A stretch of DNA of 50,870 bases from an uncultured Gammaproteobacteria bacterium. Its GTDB lineage: Bacteria > Pseudomonadota > Gammaproteobacteria > JAADHQ01. The stretch lies in the NCBI GenBank assembly GCA_947258755.1, contig CAMYJO010000003.1:1-50870 (forward strand), written 5' to 3'. Of the stretch, positions 27,647 through 39,618 are shown in pieces. The first letter of the stretch is position 1, and every line of letters starts with the position of its first letter. The notes beneath the pieces were generated by a model, which did not search any database, was not told the DNA's origin, and saw nothing but the letters and a program-made list of their open reading frames with translations. The translations under genes were made by a program, and so were the position numbers.

Positions 27647-28039
27647 CTAGACACTTCCCCACCCTGATATGATAACGACAAATCGCAGGCGCTCCTCATC
27701 ATCTACTTCCTCTATCGATTCATCGTTGAATTGCATCTTTGCCCCGAGTTGCCTGGCTCGCTGCTGCAACGACTCGAAACCAGCCGTCGATTCAATCTCA
27801 TCGCGTGTAATGTAATCGTTATCTTGCCACTCTGTTTGTAATTCAGCCCCTGAGCGATCTTGTAGTACATATTCAATAGTGGCATCGCTAGTAGCGGCAG
27901 CCGACTCTATACTTGACTGCAGTTCGTCAGCAAATGTCTGCAACTGTAAACTGACATGTTTTAGCAAATCCTCGGCTGATGCCCTTTTCGACATTTTGAA
28001 CAGTGCACGCATTCTTTGTATAAAACTCATCTCAGGCAT
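27647..28039 (-). CDS. unknown acidic protein
   Basis: 130 residues, with no signal peptide or membrane helix. The N-terminus is basic and amphipathic (MRALFKMSKRASAEDLLKHV), followed by a helical segment (LQTFADELQSSIESAAATSD). The C-terminal half is strongly acidic (DDEERLRFVVIISGWGSV at the end). I do not recognise it. The gene is alone, divergent from mscL. Start at the ATG of 28039 or at 28030. Confidence 0.55.
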   Translation of the reverse strand: MPEMSFIQRMRALFKMSKRASAEDLLKHVSLQLQTFADELQSSIESAAATSDATIEYVLQDRSGAELQTEWQDNDYITRDEIESTAGFESLQQRARQLGAKMQFNDESIEEVDDEERLRFVVIISGWGSV

Positions 28040-28310
28040 ACCTCAATAAATTTTTTCTAAGTTCAACATTATTAACTCAAGCTGATAGCGAGATTATTAA
28101 ACAACGCCTGTCAGCTAGGTGTGATCTTACATGTTATTTGTAATCCAGACAGCGTATAGATCATGACAGGCCAGAGTAAGATCCAGTATATAACCAAAAA
28201 CTTAAATTCCTGCATTAATTCATACTTCTTAACAATTACCCTATTCCCACCACCCTCAATTACCAGTAGTATTCGTGATGAAAATTATAAACCCTTCGGA
28301 GGAATTACCT

Positions 28311-28709
28311 ATGGGAATGTTAAAAGAATTCAAAGAATTTGCCGTCAAAGGCAACATGGTCGATATGGCCGTTGGTATCATCATAGGCGCGGCCTTTGGC
28401 AAAATCGTATCATCCTTGGTTAAGGATGTTATCATGCCGGCTGTTGGGGTGATGGTCGGCGGCGTCGATTTCAGTAACCTGGCCTATACCCTACAAGAGG
28501 CTAAAGAAGGCGTTGAAGCCGTTACTATCAAATATGGCGCCTTTATCCAGACAATAATTGATTTCCTGATTGTTGCAATGGCCATTTTTGTTGCCGTCAA
28601 GGTGATCAATTCCATGAAAAAGAAGGAAGAAGAAGCCCCTTCTGCTCCACCCAAGCCATCCAATGAAGAAGTACTGCTTGGTGAGATACGTGACCTGTTG
28701 AAAAAATAA
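28311..28709 (+). CDS. mscL: large-conductance mechanosensitive channel MscL
   Basis: 132 residues; forms a homopentameric inner-membrane pore that opens under hypo-osmotic tension. The N-terminal helix [20 protein letters not shown], the pore-lining TM1 with [12 protein letters not shown], and VIMPAVGV are diagnostic. TM2 ([18 protein letters not shown]) and the C-terminal bundle ([12 protein letters not shown]) complete it. The ATG at 28311 has GGAGG eight bases upstream; an earlier in-frame ATG at 28275 would put that site inside the coding region. Monocistronic, with a strong terminator. Confidence 0.97.
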   Translation: MGMLKEFKEFAVKGNMVDMAVGIIIGAAFGKIVSSLVKDVIMPAVGVMVGGVDFSNLAYTLQEAKEGVEAVTIKYGAFIQTIIDFLIVAMAIFVAVKVINSMKKKEEEAPSAPPKPSNEEVLLGEIRDLLKK

Positions 28710-28732
28710 ATCAATTCACATTTCACGTTGAT

Positions 28733-28761
28733 AAAAAGGCCGGATTTATTCCGGCCTTTTT
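28733..28761 (+). terminator. rho-independent terminator of mscL
   Basis: An 11-base perfect stem (AAAAAGGCCGG / CCGGCCTTTTT) with a 7-base loop and trailing T run lies 23 bases after the mscL stop. Confidence 0.92.
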
Positions 28762-28915
28762 TATGTCATCAAATAATATTTACCATAAAACATTATTTCC
28801 TGAAATCATCGCAAGCTTTGTAACTGTAATATATTGTTATTTTTACTTACACGGTGTTTAAAGTTTGTTCATTCTGCCTTAAAATTCAACGAATAACCAC
28901 GCTGGAGATGAGACC

Positions 28916-29800
28916 ATGTTTAAGCGTATTTCCCTGTTCATGATAACCAATATGGCAATATTATTTGTCCTTAATATAACTATGCGCCTATTGGGTTTTG
29001 AAAGGATTCTCGATGAACAAGGTGTTGATCTCAATCTGAATGCATTACTCATTTTTGCCGCTGTGCTCGGATTTAGTGGTTCATTAATTTCCCTGGCGAT
29101 GTCGAAATGGACCGCCAAACGCAGAACCGGCCTGCATATCATCGAGCAACCCAGCGATGAACAACAACGCTGGCTGATGGATACCGTCAAACGCCAGGCG
29201 CAACTGGCCGGTATTGGTATGCCCGATGTCGGCATTTACACTGCACCGGATGTCAATGCCTTCGCGACCGGCATGAGACGTAATAGTGCCCTCGTCGCCG
29301 TCAGTACCGGCCTGCTCAACAATATGACACGGGATGAGGCCGAGGCCGTGTTGGGCCATGAAATATCGCACGTCGCTAACGGTGACATGATCACACTGAC
29401 CCTGATTCAGGGTGTCGTGAATACCTTCGTCATCTTTTTATCGCGCGTCATCGGCCACCTGGTAGATCGAGTCGTCTTCAGAAACCAACGCGGTCATGGG
29501 CCTGCCTATTGGATAAGCAATATTGCTGCCGAATTCATGTTGGGTATCCTTGCCAGCATCATCGTCAGGTGGTTCAGTCGCCAACGCGAATTCAAGGCAG
29601 ATGCAGGAGGGGCCAGCCTGGCCGGCAGGGAGAAAATGATAGCGGCCTTGCAGCGTTTACAACTGGGCTCGGGGCAGGCGCAGTTACCGGAGGAAATGGC
29701 GGCCTTTGGCATCTCGGGTAAATTTGGTCAGGGCATCAAGCGGCTACTGTCCACTCACCCGCCCCTGGAAGAACGCATCGCTTATCTGCGTAATAGCTAA
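28916..29800 (+). CDS. htpX: membrane protease HtpX
   Basis: 294-residue zinc metalloprotease of the inner membrane that degrades misfolded membrane proteins. N-terminal membrane helices (residues 5-25 and 36-58) precede the zinc site [10 protein letters not shown] (about residue 142). Two further hydrophobic segments follow, then the third ligand region [17 protein letters not shown] and the closing [14 protein letters not shown]. Length and motifs match E. coli HtpX. The gene is monocistronic. Confidence 0.96.
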   Translation: MFKRISLFMITNMAILFVLNITMRLLGFERILDEQGVDLNLNALLIFAAVLGFSGSLISLAMSKWTAKRRTGLHIIEQPSDEQQRWLMDTVKRQAQLAGIGMPDVGIYTAPDVNAFATGMRRNSALVAVSTGLLNNMTRDEAEAVLGHEISHVANGDMITLTLIQGVVNTFVIFLSRVIGHLVDRVVFRNQRGHGPAYWISNIAAEFMLGILASIIVRWFSRQREFKADAGGASLAGREKMIAALQRLQLGSGQAQLPEEMAAFGISGKFGQGIKRLLSTHPPLEERIAYLRNS

Positions 29801-29856
29801 AAATACACCTGGGATATGACTGCTTATTTTACTATACCACTAGCTAACCACGATGT

Positions 29857-32726
29857 CTAAATACCACTGATTTTGGCAATAGTCACAGGGTTGCCAATGA
29901 GTGTCGGTTCTGCGATAGCATACCCTTGCGCGTAATCAATGCCAATGGAGCGTAATCTTTCCATGGTTTCAATATCTTCGACAAATTCTGCAATGGTATC
30001 AATTCCTGCAGCAGATCCAAGTTGATGTATTGCCTCAACAATGGCGATATCCATTGGGTCCTGAAGCATTTTCCTGACAAAACTACCATCAATTTTGAGA
30101 AAATCTACCGGTAAGGCCTTCAGATATGAAAATGAACTCAAGCCACTACCAAAATCATCCAGTGCAATACGGCATCCCAGCTTCCTGATCTCACTAATAA
30201 ATATCGATACGCGCTGTAAGTTGGCGATAGCCGCAGTCTCTGTTATTTCGAAGCAGACTCTTGAAGGGTCAAGTCCAAACGTATTAAATTGTTTACGAAT
30301 GTAGTCAACCAGATCTTCATCATTCAACGAGGTGCCCGATAAATTAATAAACAACATAGACGACGGCGTGCGCGTATCTGAACCGGAACAGGCATATTCG
30401 AATACTTCACGAATAACATATCGGTCCACATCCTGCATCAGATTGTAACGTTCTGCTGAGCTAATAAAAGAACCCGGTAAAATCACCTCACCACCCTTGG
30501 CACGCATACGCACAAGATGCTCATACATAGGAGTCCCTGGGCTATCTGCATCGAGACTGATAATCGGTTGGTGAAAAATGACAAAATTATCATGGTCCAG
30601 CGCCTCACGGATAACCGAAACCCAATTCATCTCACTCCTGCGTTCTGCCAGCTCCGTATCATCTTCACTATACAAATGATAGCGATTGCGGCCGGCATCT
30701 TTAGCAGCATAGCAGGCCAAATCGGCGGCTTTCATTACCTCAGCGATAAAATGACTCTGCTCATTGATCCTGGCAATGCCAATACTGACGCCCACAGCGA
30801 AAGTACGGCCCTCCCAGACAAAACGAAAATTACTAATTAATTCTACTAGTTTACCTGCAACCTGCTCTGCACGTTCCAGTGGGCAGTTTTCCATCAACAA
30901 ACCAAACTCATCACCACCCAGGCGCGCCATGGTATCGCGCTCACGAATATTCTTTAACAGTATAGTGGCCAGTTGGCGTAACATTTCATCGCCTGCTGTA
31001 TGGCCACAGGTATCATTAATGACCTTAAATTGATCCAGATCGAGGTATAATAAGACGTGTTCATGCTTATGTTTATGCGCGCTACTTAAAGCATTGGTAA
31101 TACGTGCTTCAAATTCATTGCGATTATAAAGGCCCGTCAAGGCATCACGATAAGCCATAAATCGAATGGTTTCTTCAGCCTGTTTGCGCTCTGATATATC
31201 AGTGGAAATAGAACATATCCCAAACGGCACGTTTTGGCCAGATCCAAGCACGGGAAATTTTAAGGTCAGGTAGGTATGCATGCTCAGGTCTTTATGCTCA
31301 ACCACCTCTTCCACCTCGACTGAGCCATGCTTGTCGATTTCCTGTAAGTCATTCTGCCACTGCTCCAATGCCAACTCTTGCACAGACAGATCAGTAATAT
31401 CTTTACCGATATACTCGCCAGCGTTCGCTCCGGCAAGCATATCAAAACGTCGATTGGCCATCGTAATACGGCCATCCATATCCCTGATTGAGATCAAGGC
31501 CGGTGCATTATCGATGACGGCTTGAAATTCGCCTCACTTTCACGTAAGGAATTTTCCGCTGCATGGCGCTCCAGTTCCATCGAGATGCGATTTGCAAATA
31601 TCTCCAATAACAGATCCATCCAGGGTTCAACAGATAAGGGCTGCACGTGTGCAACGACGACCACACCTTTCTTTTTACCATTCGCATATATAATCGGCAT
31701 ACCAAAGTATGCCTCTAAACCTAACTCCCGCAATAATTCGTCTTTTGGGTACAAACTGCTGACATCAGAGGGTATCAGCTGTTTACAAGTTTCAACCACC
31801 TTTTCACAGGGCGTATGCTGTAATTCAAAGCTGAAATTTGGGGCAATCTCACCATTGACTGCTATGGTCTTGATATGCGCTTGAGCATGTGTCTGCTCAT
31901 CAACAAGGGCGATAAAAGCAAACTTTGAAGCAAAGGTTGTACTCAGCATCTTGACTGCTTCTTCGAAAAAATCATTACCGCTCTCACCAGACGTGCCGGC
32001 CAGCGCTTTCAATGCGGATTCAACATGCATGCGTGTAGCCGCCATTTCATTAAATGCATGCGCTGTCTGTCCTATTTCATCTTTATTTTTTTCAATAATA
32101 CGCACCGACAGATCACCATCTGACATTTTTTGTGCGGCACTAGTCAAATCCATCAGGTGGCGAGTCAACGCCAAACCTAACAGAGTTAATAAGACAATAC
32201 TAAGAACCACTTCGACAGTGGCAATTATCGCACCTTGCGCACGCAAGGCCTGAACTGCCTGCACAATATAGGAAACATTGAATTGAACTCGCATAGTGCC
32301 AATTGGCCGGGATGCGACAACAATGGGTGTTGTTATTTCCAATACATCACCAAGCTTTTCTTCCGATAAGTCAATACGCTGATTATCGAGTGTACGCATG
32401 ACCTCTGCGAAACCTGGTTGACCATAGGCAATTACTGGGCGGTCATCACCCGTCGATAATTCGACGTGACGCACACCCTTGTCAGTGACGATTTGTGCCA
32501 ACAACTCCTCAAGCACGGCGACATCATAATCCAATAGCGGCACAGCGAGGCTGGCATTTAACAGAGGCAGGATTTCGTTGATGCGGTTTTCGGTTTGTTG
32601 CAAGAGATGTGTTTCAGCGATACGTATGCTATTCCAGACCAGAACGCTGAGCATAACCACTTCGACAATAACGCTGGCCAATACGAGTTTGCGTCGTAAT
32701 GATTTTCTTATATATTTAATAATCAC
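29857..32726 (-). pseudogene. HAMP-GAF-PAS-GGDEF-EAL sensor gene split by a one-base frameshift
   Basis: Two reading frames together encode one protein of about 955 residues. The first (32726 to 31494) has two membrane helices, a periplasmic domain, HAMP and a GAF-like domain, and runs on to ...SEANF. The second resumes in the -1 frame with QAVIDNAPALISIRDMDGR, a typical PAS start, then GGDEF with inhibitory site RERD, and EAL with its catalytic acids (the EAL triplet reads EHL; DDFGSG, FLKIDG and AQGYAI intact). The break is at a run of three A (T on the coding strand) at 31525-31527: one added base restores the frame. The second frame's only start there is an internal TTG, so separate expression is unlikely. 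GTG start at 32726 overlaps the stop of the PhnD-like gene (GTGA). True mutation or sequencing error cannot be told apart here. Confidence 0.8.
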
Positions 32727-33626
32727 TGTGTGCCAAGTTTATTTTTCAGAAGATCTGCCAGCCTGGTCAATTCCTTTATTTTCTGATCATTTATTTCTTC
32801 CATGTCTCCAAAGGCCACACGACTGAAAAACACATTACCTGGCCCCTCTTTGGTAAAAGCCAGCATCGCTGCCGAGAGTGCTTCAACATCCTCTTTTGCT
32901 AAATCCTTGCGCGCATGAAACATCATATGTGGAATACTGTTCGTGCTTTTCAAGACACGCAGGTTCTTTTTAACGACTTCAGGCATATTGTCATAGATCG
33001 TGATACCGACTACGGTAATATCCTGCTCACCCTTGGCTACCAGAATCATCGCGTTATTATGTGTTGTAAAATGCCTCACAAAGTCTCGATCAGGGTCCAG
33101 GCCTTCGTTTAATAACATCTCTTCGCCAAGAAGCGTTATCACTGCCAGTGGATCCGGATAGGCAAAACGCTTGCCTTTAAAATCTGCCAGGGACTGGTAT
33201 GGTGAGTTTCTGTGGACAACAAAATGCCCTTTTAATTTTCGCGTAAAACTGGAAACACGTTGCGCCTGGTGCTCACGCTCCATGTAGGCAGAGATATGCG
33301 GGGCAGCATGAAAAATATCATATTCCCCTTTAATCGCTCGCTCGATATAGACCTTGAAATTGGGCGCCGAACGTATCTCTACTGGTCGCCCCAGTGTCTG
33401 CTCCAGATAGGCAATCATTGGATTAAATTTTTTAACCAGTGTGGTTTTGGTGATAAAAGGAAGCAACCCGAACCTGATAGCGCTACGTGGCTCCGGTTCC
33501 TTAGCAATAATGGGCCGTGCATATCATCAACAGAAGTGTGAGTAAAACGAGCGAGAGAATCTTCAGGGGCGCATTGATATAACGCTCATGCTGATGCTTG
33601 CTCTTATTATAATGATCCGTTTGCAT
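32723..33626 (-). pseudogene. PhnD-type binding protein gene with a frameshift between signal peptide and mature domain
   Basis: The mature part (frame of 32723-33466 and upstream to about 33515) is a PhnD-like binding protein: IRFGLLPFITKTTLV, GEYDIFHAAPHISAYM, DFKGKRFAYPDPLAV, TTHNNAMILVAKGEQDI. That frame has no usable start or export signal before stops. A 41-codon frame from the ATG at 33626 supplies a basic N-region and hydrophobic core (LKILSLVLLTLLLMICTA), then stops at 33501. Removing one base from the C run at 33512-33514 would join them as ...MICTAIIAKEPEPRS. I therefore call one gene with a one-base insertion. It is the partner of the split GGDEF-EAL gene, so both genes of the pair are broken. 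Alternatively one or both indels are assembly errors. Confidence 0.75.
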
Positions 33627-33862
33627 GACTACTGCCTGTTAGCAAGGCCGATGAATCGGTGGTCTATAGTATGTATCGTGTCACAGTGTATTAAACTTTA
33701 ATAAAATCTCGTTCACCCTGTAATATTAGACCAAACACATTAATAATGAGCCACGCTGGAACATTTAACATAAATTACAATGTTACAAATGTATTATTTT
33801 CTCTAACTTTCATATACATAGAGGATTTTACAAGAATACAGCATGCGCTGAGACGGTGAAAT

Positions 33863-34897
33863 TTAGCTGCGCTCTAGCATAAACAGCTCATGCAACAAGG
33901 TCGTCGCATACTGGCCCGGGCCTAGCTCAAACATCAGTTGTAGTGCGTTTGTGGAGATCATGTTAAGGCCGATGGACATTGGTTTCATCCTCAGCGCGCG
34001 CCGATCCATTTTCAGTCCGGCGTCTGCAAGCCCCTGCTGCAATAAGCTGTCATCCTTAAGGATATCACTCTCAAGCTCCAGCGCGTCCAGACTTGTCAAA
34101 GCGGCGCCCGCTCCCCACAGCGGGCCTGTCGGGTGGATATCAAAACGCTGTAATCTTGACAGAATTTCAGCATCAGGCTGCTCGATGGCAAAGAAACTAT
34201 TGCTACCATCCAGCATCATGCAGTCACCGGCGAGTGCTGTATGCCAATTGCCCTGTCTAACACGCTCAGCCAGGACCAGATTATACAAATAGCTGCGCGC
34301 AGCAGACAGATACAGACCTTTTTTTTGCCGCGACTTAACTTTAATTTTACCCGCAAACAAATCTCTGGCCTGGACAATATTATTGGCATCATGACCAAAA
34401 CGTTGCTCACCAAAGTAATTAGGTACACCCTGTTGCTGAATCAATTGCAGGCGTTCATGCAAGGCCTGCTCGTCGAAATTATCTGCATACAAAGTGATAA
34501 TGAATTGGTTTTTTTTCGCCATACCCGGACGCAACTTGGTGCGGTGACGCGTCACTTGCAATATGTCGATACCATGTAGAGTGAATTGCCGCCAATCAGG
34601 CTCTTTGTCGGAGTGTAATAACAGGCTAAACCATTGCGTCGTGACTGCATTACGGTCTTTAAGACCAGCATAGCTAACATCGCGTAATTTCATGCCAGCA
34701 TAGTGGGCCAACTCACGCGCCAGCCACTGGGTATTTGTATTGCGTTTTTTTATGTGCAGATAGACGTGCTCGCCTTCACCATCAGGCTCAAACACCAGAC
34801 TTTCGTTGACAATAAAATCTTCAGGAGAACGACGAAACGCAACCTTACACAAGGGCTCACCGTAGGCCCTTGGGCTCGAGATATCGATGTTATTCAT
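33863..34897 (-). CDS. truD: tRNA pseudouridine(13) synthase TruD
   Basis: 344 residues. TruD modifies U13 in tRNA-Glu. The catalytic aspartate lies in YAGLKDRNAVTTQW. Other family blocks are FIVNESLVFEPDGEGEHVYL, the NYFGEQRFG segment and the C-terminal LRMKPMSIGL. The ATG at 34897 is preceded by GGAAGTG; a second ATG four codons earlier (34909) is possible. Follows ispF after 94 bases on the same strand. In most relatives surE follows truD directly; here the next gene downstream is the broken PhnD-like gene and surE is 26 kb away. Confidence 0.95.
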   Translation of the reverse strand: MNNIDISSPRAYGEPLCKVAFRRSPEDFIVNESLVFEPDGEGEHVYLHIKKRNTNTQWLARELAHYAGMKLRDVSYAGLKDRNAVTTQWFSLLLHSDKEPDWRQFTLHGIDILQVTRHRTKLRPGMAKKNQFIITLYADNFDEQALHERLQLIQQQGVPNYFGEQRFGHDANNIVQARDLFAGKIKVKSRQKKGLYLSAARSYLYNLVLAERVRQGNWHTALAGDCMMLDGSNSFFAIEQPDAEILSRLQRFDIHPTGPLWGAGAALTSLDALELESDILKDDSLLQQGLADAGLKMDRRALRMKPMSIGLNMISTNALQLMFELGPGQYATTLLHELFMLERS

Positions 34898-34991
34898 ATT
34901 CACTTCCATCTTTTAGGACTACGAAGTCACATCAATCAAGATTAAGCTTATAGGCAAGACAAGTATAATAATGCATGCTAGTGGAGAACTA

Positions 34992-35462
34992 TTATTCTAT
35001 TAATAACACCACGGCCTCTGCCGCAATCCCTTCTTTGCGTCCAGCAAAACCCAATTTCTCGGTTGTTGTTGCCTTTATATTCATGTTCGCACTATCGACC
35101 CCGCAATCTTCGGCAAGGTTAAGACGCATTTGATCAATGTGGACAGCCAATTTTGGTGCTTGCGCGATAATGGTACAGTCCGCATTACCAACACGCAGGT
35201 TCTGTGCAGACAGTTTCTGTATGACGGCTCTTAATAATTCGCGGCTATCGGCATTTTTAAAACGATCATCGGTATCGGGAAAATGCTTGCCTATATCGCC
35301 AAGGCCGGCAGCACCTAACAAGGCATCGCACAAGGCATGTATCAATACATCACCGTCTGAATGCGCCTCAAGTCCCATTTCATAGGGAATGTCGACACCG
35401 CCAAGAATTAGTTTTCGGTTTTCGACCAATCGATGTACATCGTAGCCCTGCCCTATTCTCAT
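34992..35462 (-). CDS. ispF: 2-C-methyl-D-erythritol 2,4-cyclodiphosphate synthase
   Basis: 156-residue enzyme of the MEP isoprenoid pathway. Zinc-binding and active-site motifs are intact: GYDVHRLV at the N-terminus, [30 protein letters not shown], and the C-terminal [12 protein letters not shown]. The ATG overlaps the ispD stop by four bases (ATGA), giving the standard coupled ispDF pair. Confidence 0.97.
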   Translation of the reverse strand: MRIGQGYDVHRLVENRKLILGGVDIPYEMGLEAHSDGDVLIHALCDALLGAAGLGDIGKHFPDTDDRFKNADSRELLRAVIQKLSAQNLRVGNADCTIIAQAPKLAVHIDQMRLNLAEDCGVDSANMNIKATTTEKLGFAGRKEGIAAEAVVLLIE

Positions 35463-36184
35463 ACCAGACGCCCCTGCTGTTGTAGATAAAATTCTGCCAG
35501 AGCCAGGTCTTCCGGCCGGGTAATCTTGATATTGTCACCACTACCTTCGACCAGGCGAGGTTTACGTCCTGCCATTTCAATGGCCGATGCCTCATCAGTA
35601 ATTAATATATTCTCTTGGAGTGCCTGCTTGATGGCATTAAATAATTCACCGACGCGAAACATTTGCGGCGTTAATGCATGCCAGAGCTGATCGCGATCAA
35701 CCGTGCCCTGCACGCGACCATCGGTACCTGCTCTCTTCATAGTATCTTTGACCGGCATCGCCAACAGGCCGCCTACAGGATCATCCAGCAGCGATTCGAT
35801 CAGATACTCAATATCATCCTTACGCAGGCAAGGGCGTGCCGCATCGTGTACCAGGACCCAGTCATCGGCATCCGCATTCGGTAATAGATGCAGCAAGGCA
35901 TTAAACACGGAATGGCAACGCTCCTGGCCGCCATTGACCTCGAACAAGGTATCATGTCCTTGCAAACCCAGTGTTGGCCAGAATGGATCATCATTGGCGA
36001 TAGCTATATAGGTTGCTGTTATTTGCGGATTACCAAGAAAACAATCCAGGGTGTGTTCCAATACCGTTTTTTCGGCCAGGCGCAAATACTGCTTGGGGCG
36101 ATCGGCCAGCATGCGACTACCGCTCCCGGCAGCCGGGATGATAGCCCAGTAACGTGGCTGCTGCTTGGCGCTTGCATCAGTCAT
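35459..36184 (-). CDS. ispD: 2-C-methyl-D-erythritol 4-phosphate cytidylyltransferase
   Basis: 241-residue enzyme that transfers CMP onto MEP in isoprenoid synthesis. The nucleotide loop [11 protein letters not shown] followed by RPKQYLRL, the VHDAARPCL block and [10 protein letters not shown] are diagnostic. Nine bases separate it from ftsB upstream, and it overlaps ispF downstream, so ftsB-ispD-ispF form one operon. Confidence 0.97.
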   Translation of the reverse strand: MTDASAKQQPRYWAIIPAAGSGSRMLADRPKQYLRLAEKTVLEHTLDCFLGNPQITATYIAIANDDPFWPTLGLQGHDTLFEVNGGQERCHSVFNALLHLLPNADADDWVLVHDAARPCLRKDDIEYLIESLLDDPVGGLLAMPVKDTMKRAGTDGRVQGTVDRDQLWHALTPQMFRVGELFNAIKQALQENILITDEASAIEMAGRKPRLVEGSGDNIKITRPEDLALAEFYLQQQGRLV

Positions 36185-36192
36185 CTATGAAT

Positions 36193-36483
36193 TTATTTTG
36201 AACCCTTGTCTTCAACGATCTGGTAAAAGGTTTCATTTTTATTTTTTATCATGCCCAACTCGCTACGCGCACGTTCTTCCACTGCACCAAGCCCCTGCTT
36301 CAGATCCTTGACTTCAGCCGCCATTGAATCATTTCGTTCCTTGATTAGATGGTTTTCCTGACTTTGCGCCTCAACCGCCTTACTGAGTTGATTGACCTCG
36401 GCAAGACTGCCATCACCTACCCACAATTTAGCCTGCAGGGCGAAAAACAGTATAATAAGCACAAGTGCTATCCATTTCATCAT
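36193..36483 (-). CDS. ftsB: cell division protein FtsB
   Basis: 96-residue bitopic inner-membrane protein of the divisome, partner of FtsL and FtsQ. A short cytosolic start leads into one membrane helix (WIALVLIILFFALQAKLW). A leucine-zipper coiled coil (VNQLSKAVEAQSQENHLIKE) and a C-terminal segment RARSELGMIKNKNETFYQI, matching the conserved GMxxxxExFY pattern, follow. Position between eno and ispD confirms it. Start at the ATG of 36483 or the next codon. Confidence 0.95.
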   Translation of the reverse strand: MMKWIALVLIILFFALQAKLWVGDGSLAEVNQLSKAVEAQSQENHLIKERNDSMAAEVKDLKQGLGAVEERARSELGMIKNKNETFYQIVEDKGSK

Positions 36484-36520
36484 ACGCGTCTATCATCCGC
36501 CAAGGAAAATGTTTGCAAGC

Positions 36521-38167
<1,647 letters not shown>

Positions 38168-38512
38168 ATGAATCGATACCTACTATCAATCATTGTACCT
38201 CCCATCGCAGTTTGCCGGTATGGCTGCGCGGGCTGTTGTGCAGCACCCATAGCCGTCTTCTGGCTTGCCGGGATGACCAGTCTCATCTATGGCTATCTTG
38301 GAGGGCCGTTGGAATTGGCAGGGGTCAGCTGGTACACGATCAGCCTCGGCGGCTTACTATGGGCCATCGCCTCTGTCTGGGCCATGATTACCGTTCACAA
38401 TGTCAATAGTGAACAATGCCTGTCAAAATCCAGGAGCAGTTCCCTGTGCGGGAAAATGTCACCCAAGCTTGACGAAACCGATCCGCTTGATGAGATACGT
38501 AAGGCGCATTAA
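38168..38512 (+). CDS. small cysteine-rich membrane protein of unknown function
   Basis: 114 residues. The N-terminal segment has a striking cysteine cluster, CRYGCAGCCAAPIAVFW (about residues 16-32). A membrane helix around IAVFWLAGMTSLIYGYLGG and a second around WYTISLGGLLWAIASVWAMI follow. The cytosolic-looking tail is polar and acidic with two more cysteines. The CxxxCxxCC arrangement next to the membrane suggests metal or cluster binding or disulfide chemistry, but no function is known to me. AAGAAAGG precedes the ATG at good spacing, and the gene stands alone between eno (divergent) and secF (convergent). Confidence 0.72.
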   Translation: MNRYLLSIIVPPIAVCRYGCAGCCAAPIAVFWLAGMTSLIYGYLGGPLELAGVSWYTISLGGLLWAIASVWAMITVHNVNSEQCLSKSRSSSLCGKMSPKLDETDPLDEIRKAH

Positions 38513-38548
38513 AGCAGTTAAGCTGTTAGTGTCCGATCGAATTATTTA

Positions 38549-38564
38549 GCTGTCATATGACAGC
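38549..38564. repeat. perfect 16-bp palindrome between convergent genes
   Basis: GCTGTCATATGACAGC is its own reverse complement. It lies 37 bases after the small membrane-protein gene and 94 bases before the secF stop. It lacks a T run and a loop, so it is not a standard terminator; it may be a protein-binding site. Confidence 0.5.
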
Positions 38565-38657
38565 GAGGGTTCGCTATAGACCCACTAAGATAGCGCACGT
38601 AGCGTATTGCAGGAAATGTTTTCTATAAACGAGCGACTGCGTTACTTATCGCCCTAT

Positions 38658-39590
38658 TCAGGGGCTGTCGAATTCTTCGCCTTCCTTTTTCACTGGCATC
38701 AGATCTACTTTACTGACACCCAGATACAGGGCGACGGTGCTGGCGACGTAAATGGAAGAGTAGGTACCGATCAGCACACCGACAAGCAATGCGACTGAGA
38801 AGCCATGAATCACCTCACCACCGAGAAAGAACAACGCCAATAACACCAGCAAGGTTGTCGTTGAGGTAACTATGGTACGTGCCAGCGTTTGGTTAATTGA
38901 GGTATTCATCACATCGACAGGCGTACCCTTGCGCATTTTTCGAAAATTTTCACGGATGCGGTCATAGACCACGATCGTATCATTCAGGGAATAACCAATT
39001 ACCGCCAGCAGTGCAGCCAATACGGTCAGGTCAAAACTCATCTGCGTTAACGAGAAAAATCCCAAGGTCAGCATGACATCATGCACCAGGGCCGCAACCG
39101 AGCCGATAGAAAAGCGGTATTCAAAACGCAAGGTGACGTAAATGAGGATGCCAATCAGGGCATAGAGCATGGCTAGTCCACCCTGCTCTGTCAGTTCCTC
39201 TCCAATTTGCGGGCCGACGTATTCACTGCGACGCAACTCGACATCGTCCGAAACGGCTTGTACTGCCTGCTTGACATGAGAACTAATATCATTTTGTGAT
39301 ACCCCTTCGCGCGGCGCGACACGAATAAGCACGTCACGGCTGGTACCGAAATGCTGTGTCGTGGCATCATCAAAACCCTTCTCTGCCAGGGCAGCCTGCA
39401 CCTTAGTCAAGTCAGCACTGGTCGGGTAACGCACCTCAACGAGTGTGCCACCGGTAAAATCAATGCCAAAGTTGAGTCCGTTTATTACCAGAGAAGAGAT
39501 CGAGACCAGTAACAAGATACCGGAGAGCAGCATCGCGTACTTTCGCTTCGACATGAAGTCGATGTTACTTTTTTTTATGAATCCGAACAT
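38658..39590 (-). CDS. secF: protein translocase subunit SecF
   Basis: 310-residue inner-membrane partner of SecD that uses the proton gradient to finish protein export. First membrane helix near residues 17-37, then the conserved GLNFGIDFTGGTLVEVRY. The periplasmic P4 domain and the C-terminal five-helix block (YSLNDTIVVYDRIRENFRK, NQTLARTIVTSTTTLLVLLALF) follow. Starts 28 bases after secD. Last gene of queA-tgt-yajC-secD-secF. Confidence 0.97.
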   Translation of the reverse strand: MFGFIKKSNIDFMSKRKYAMLLSGILLLVSISSLVINGLNFGIDFTGGTLVEVRYPTSADLTKVQAALAEKGFDDATTQHFGTSRDVLIRVAPREGVSQNDISSHVKQAVQAVSDDVELRRSEYVGPQIGEELTEQGGLAMLYALIGILIYVTLRFEYRFSIGSVAALVHDVMLTLGFFSLTQMSFDLTVLAALLAVIGYSLNDTIVVYDRIRENFRKMRKGTPVDVMNTSINQTLARTIVTSTTTLLVLLALFFLGGEVIHGFSVALLVGVLIGTYSSIYVASTVALYLGVSKVDLMPVKKEGEEFDSP

Positions 39591-39618
39591 GATATTTCCC
39601 GTTTAATTCTGTATGCAA

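Noticed and set aside
29836-29850. CCACTAGCTA word resembling the repeat block at 3.2 kb
   Set aside because: Only ten bases match and no inverted partner or REP-like hairpin is next to it; could be chance.
31500-31535. Programmed -1 ribosomal frameshift in the split GGDEF-EAL gene
   Set aside because: The site does not fit the X XXY YYZ pattern and no clear stimulatory hairpin was seen; mutation or sequencing error is simpler.
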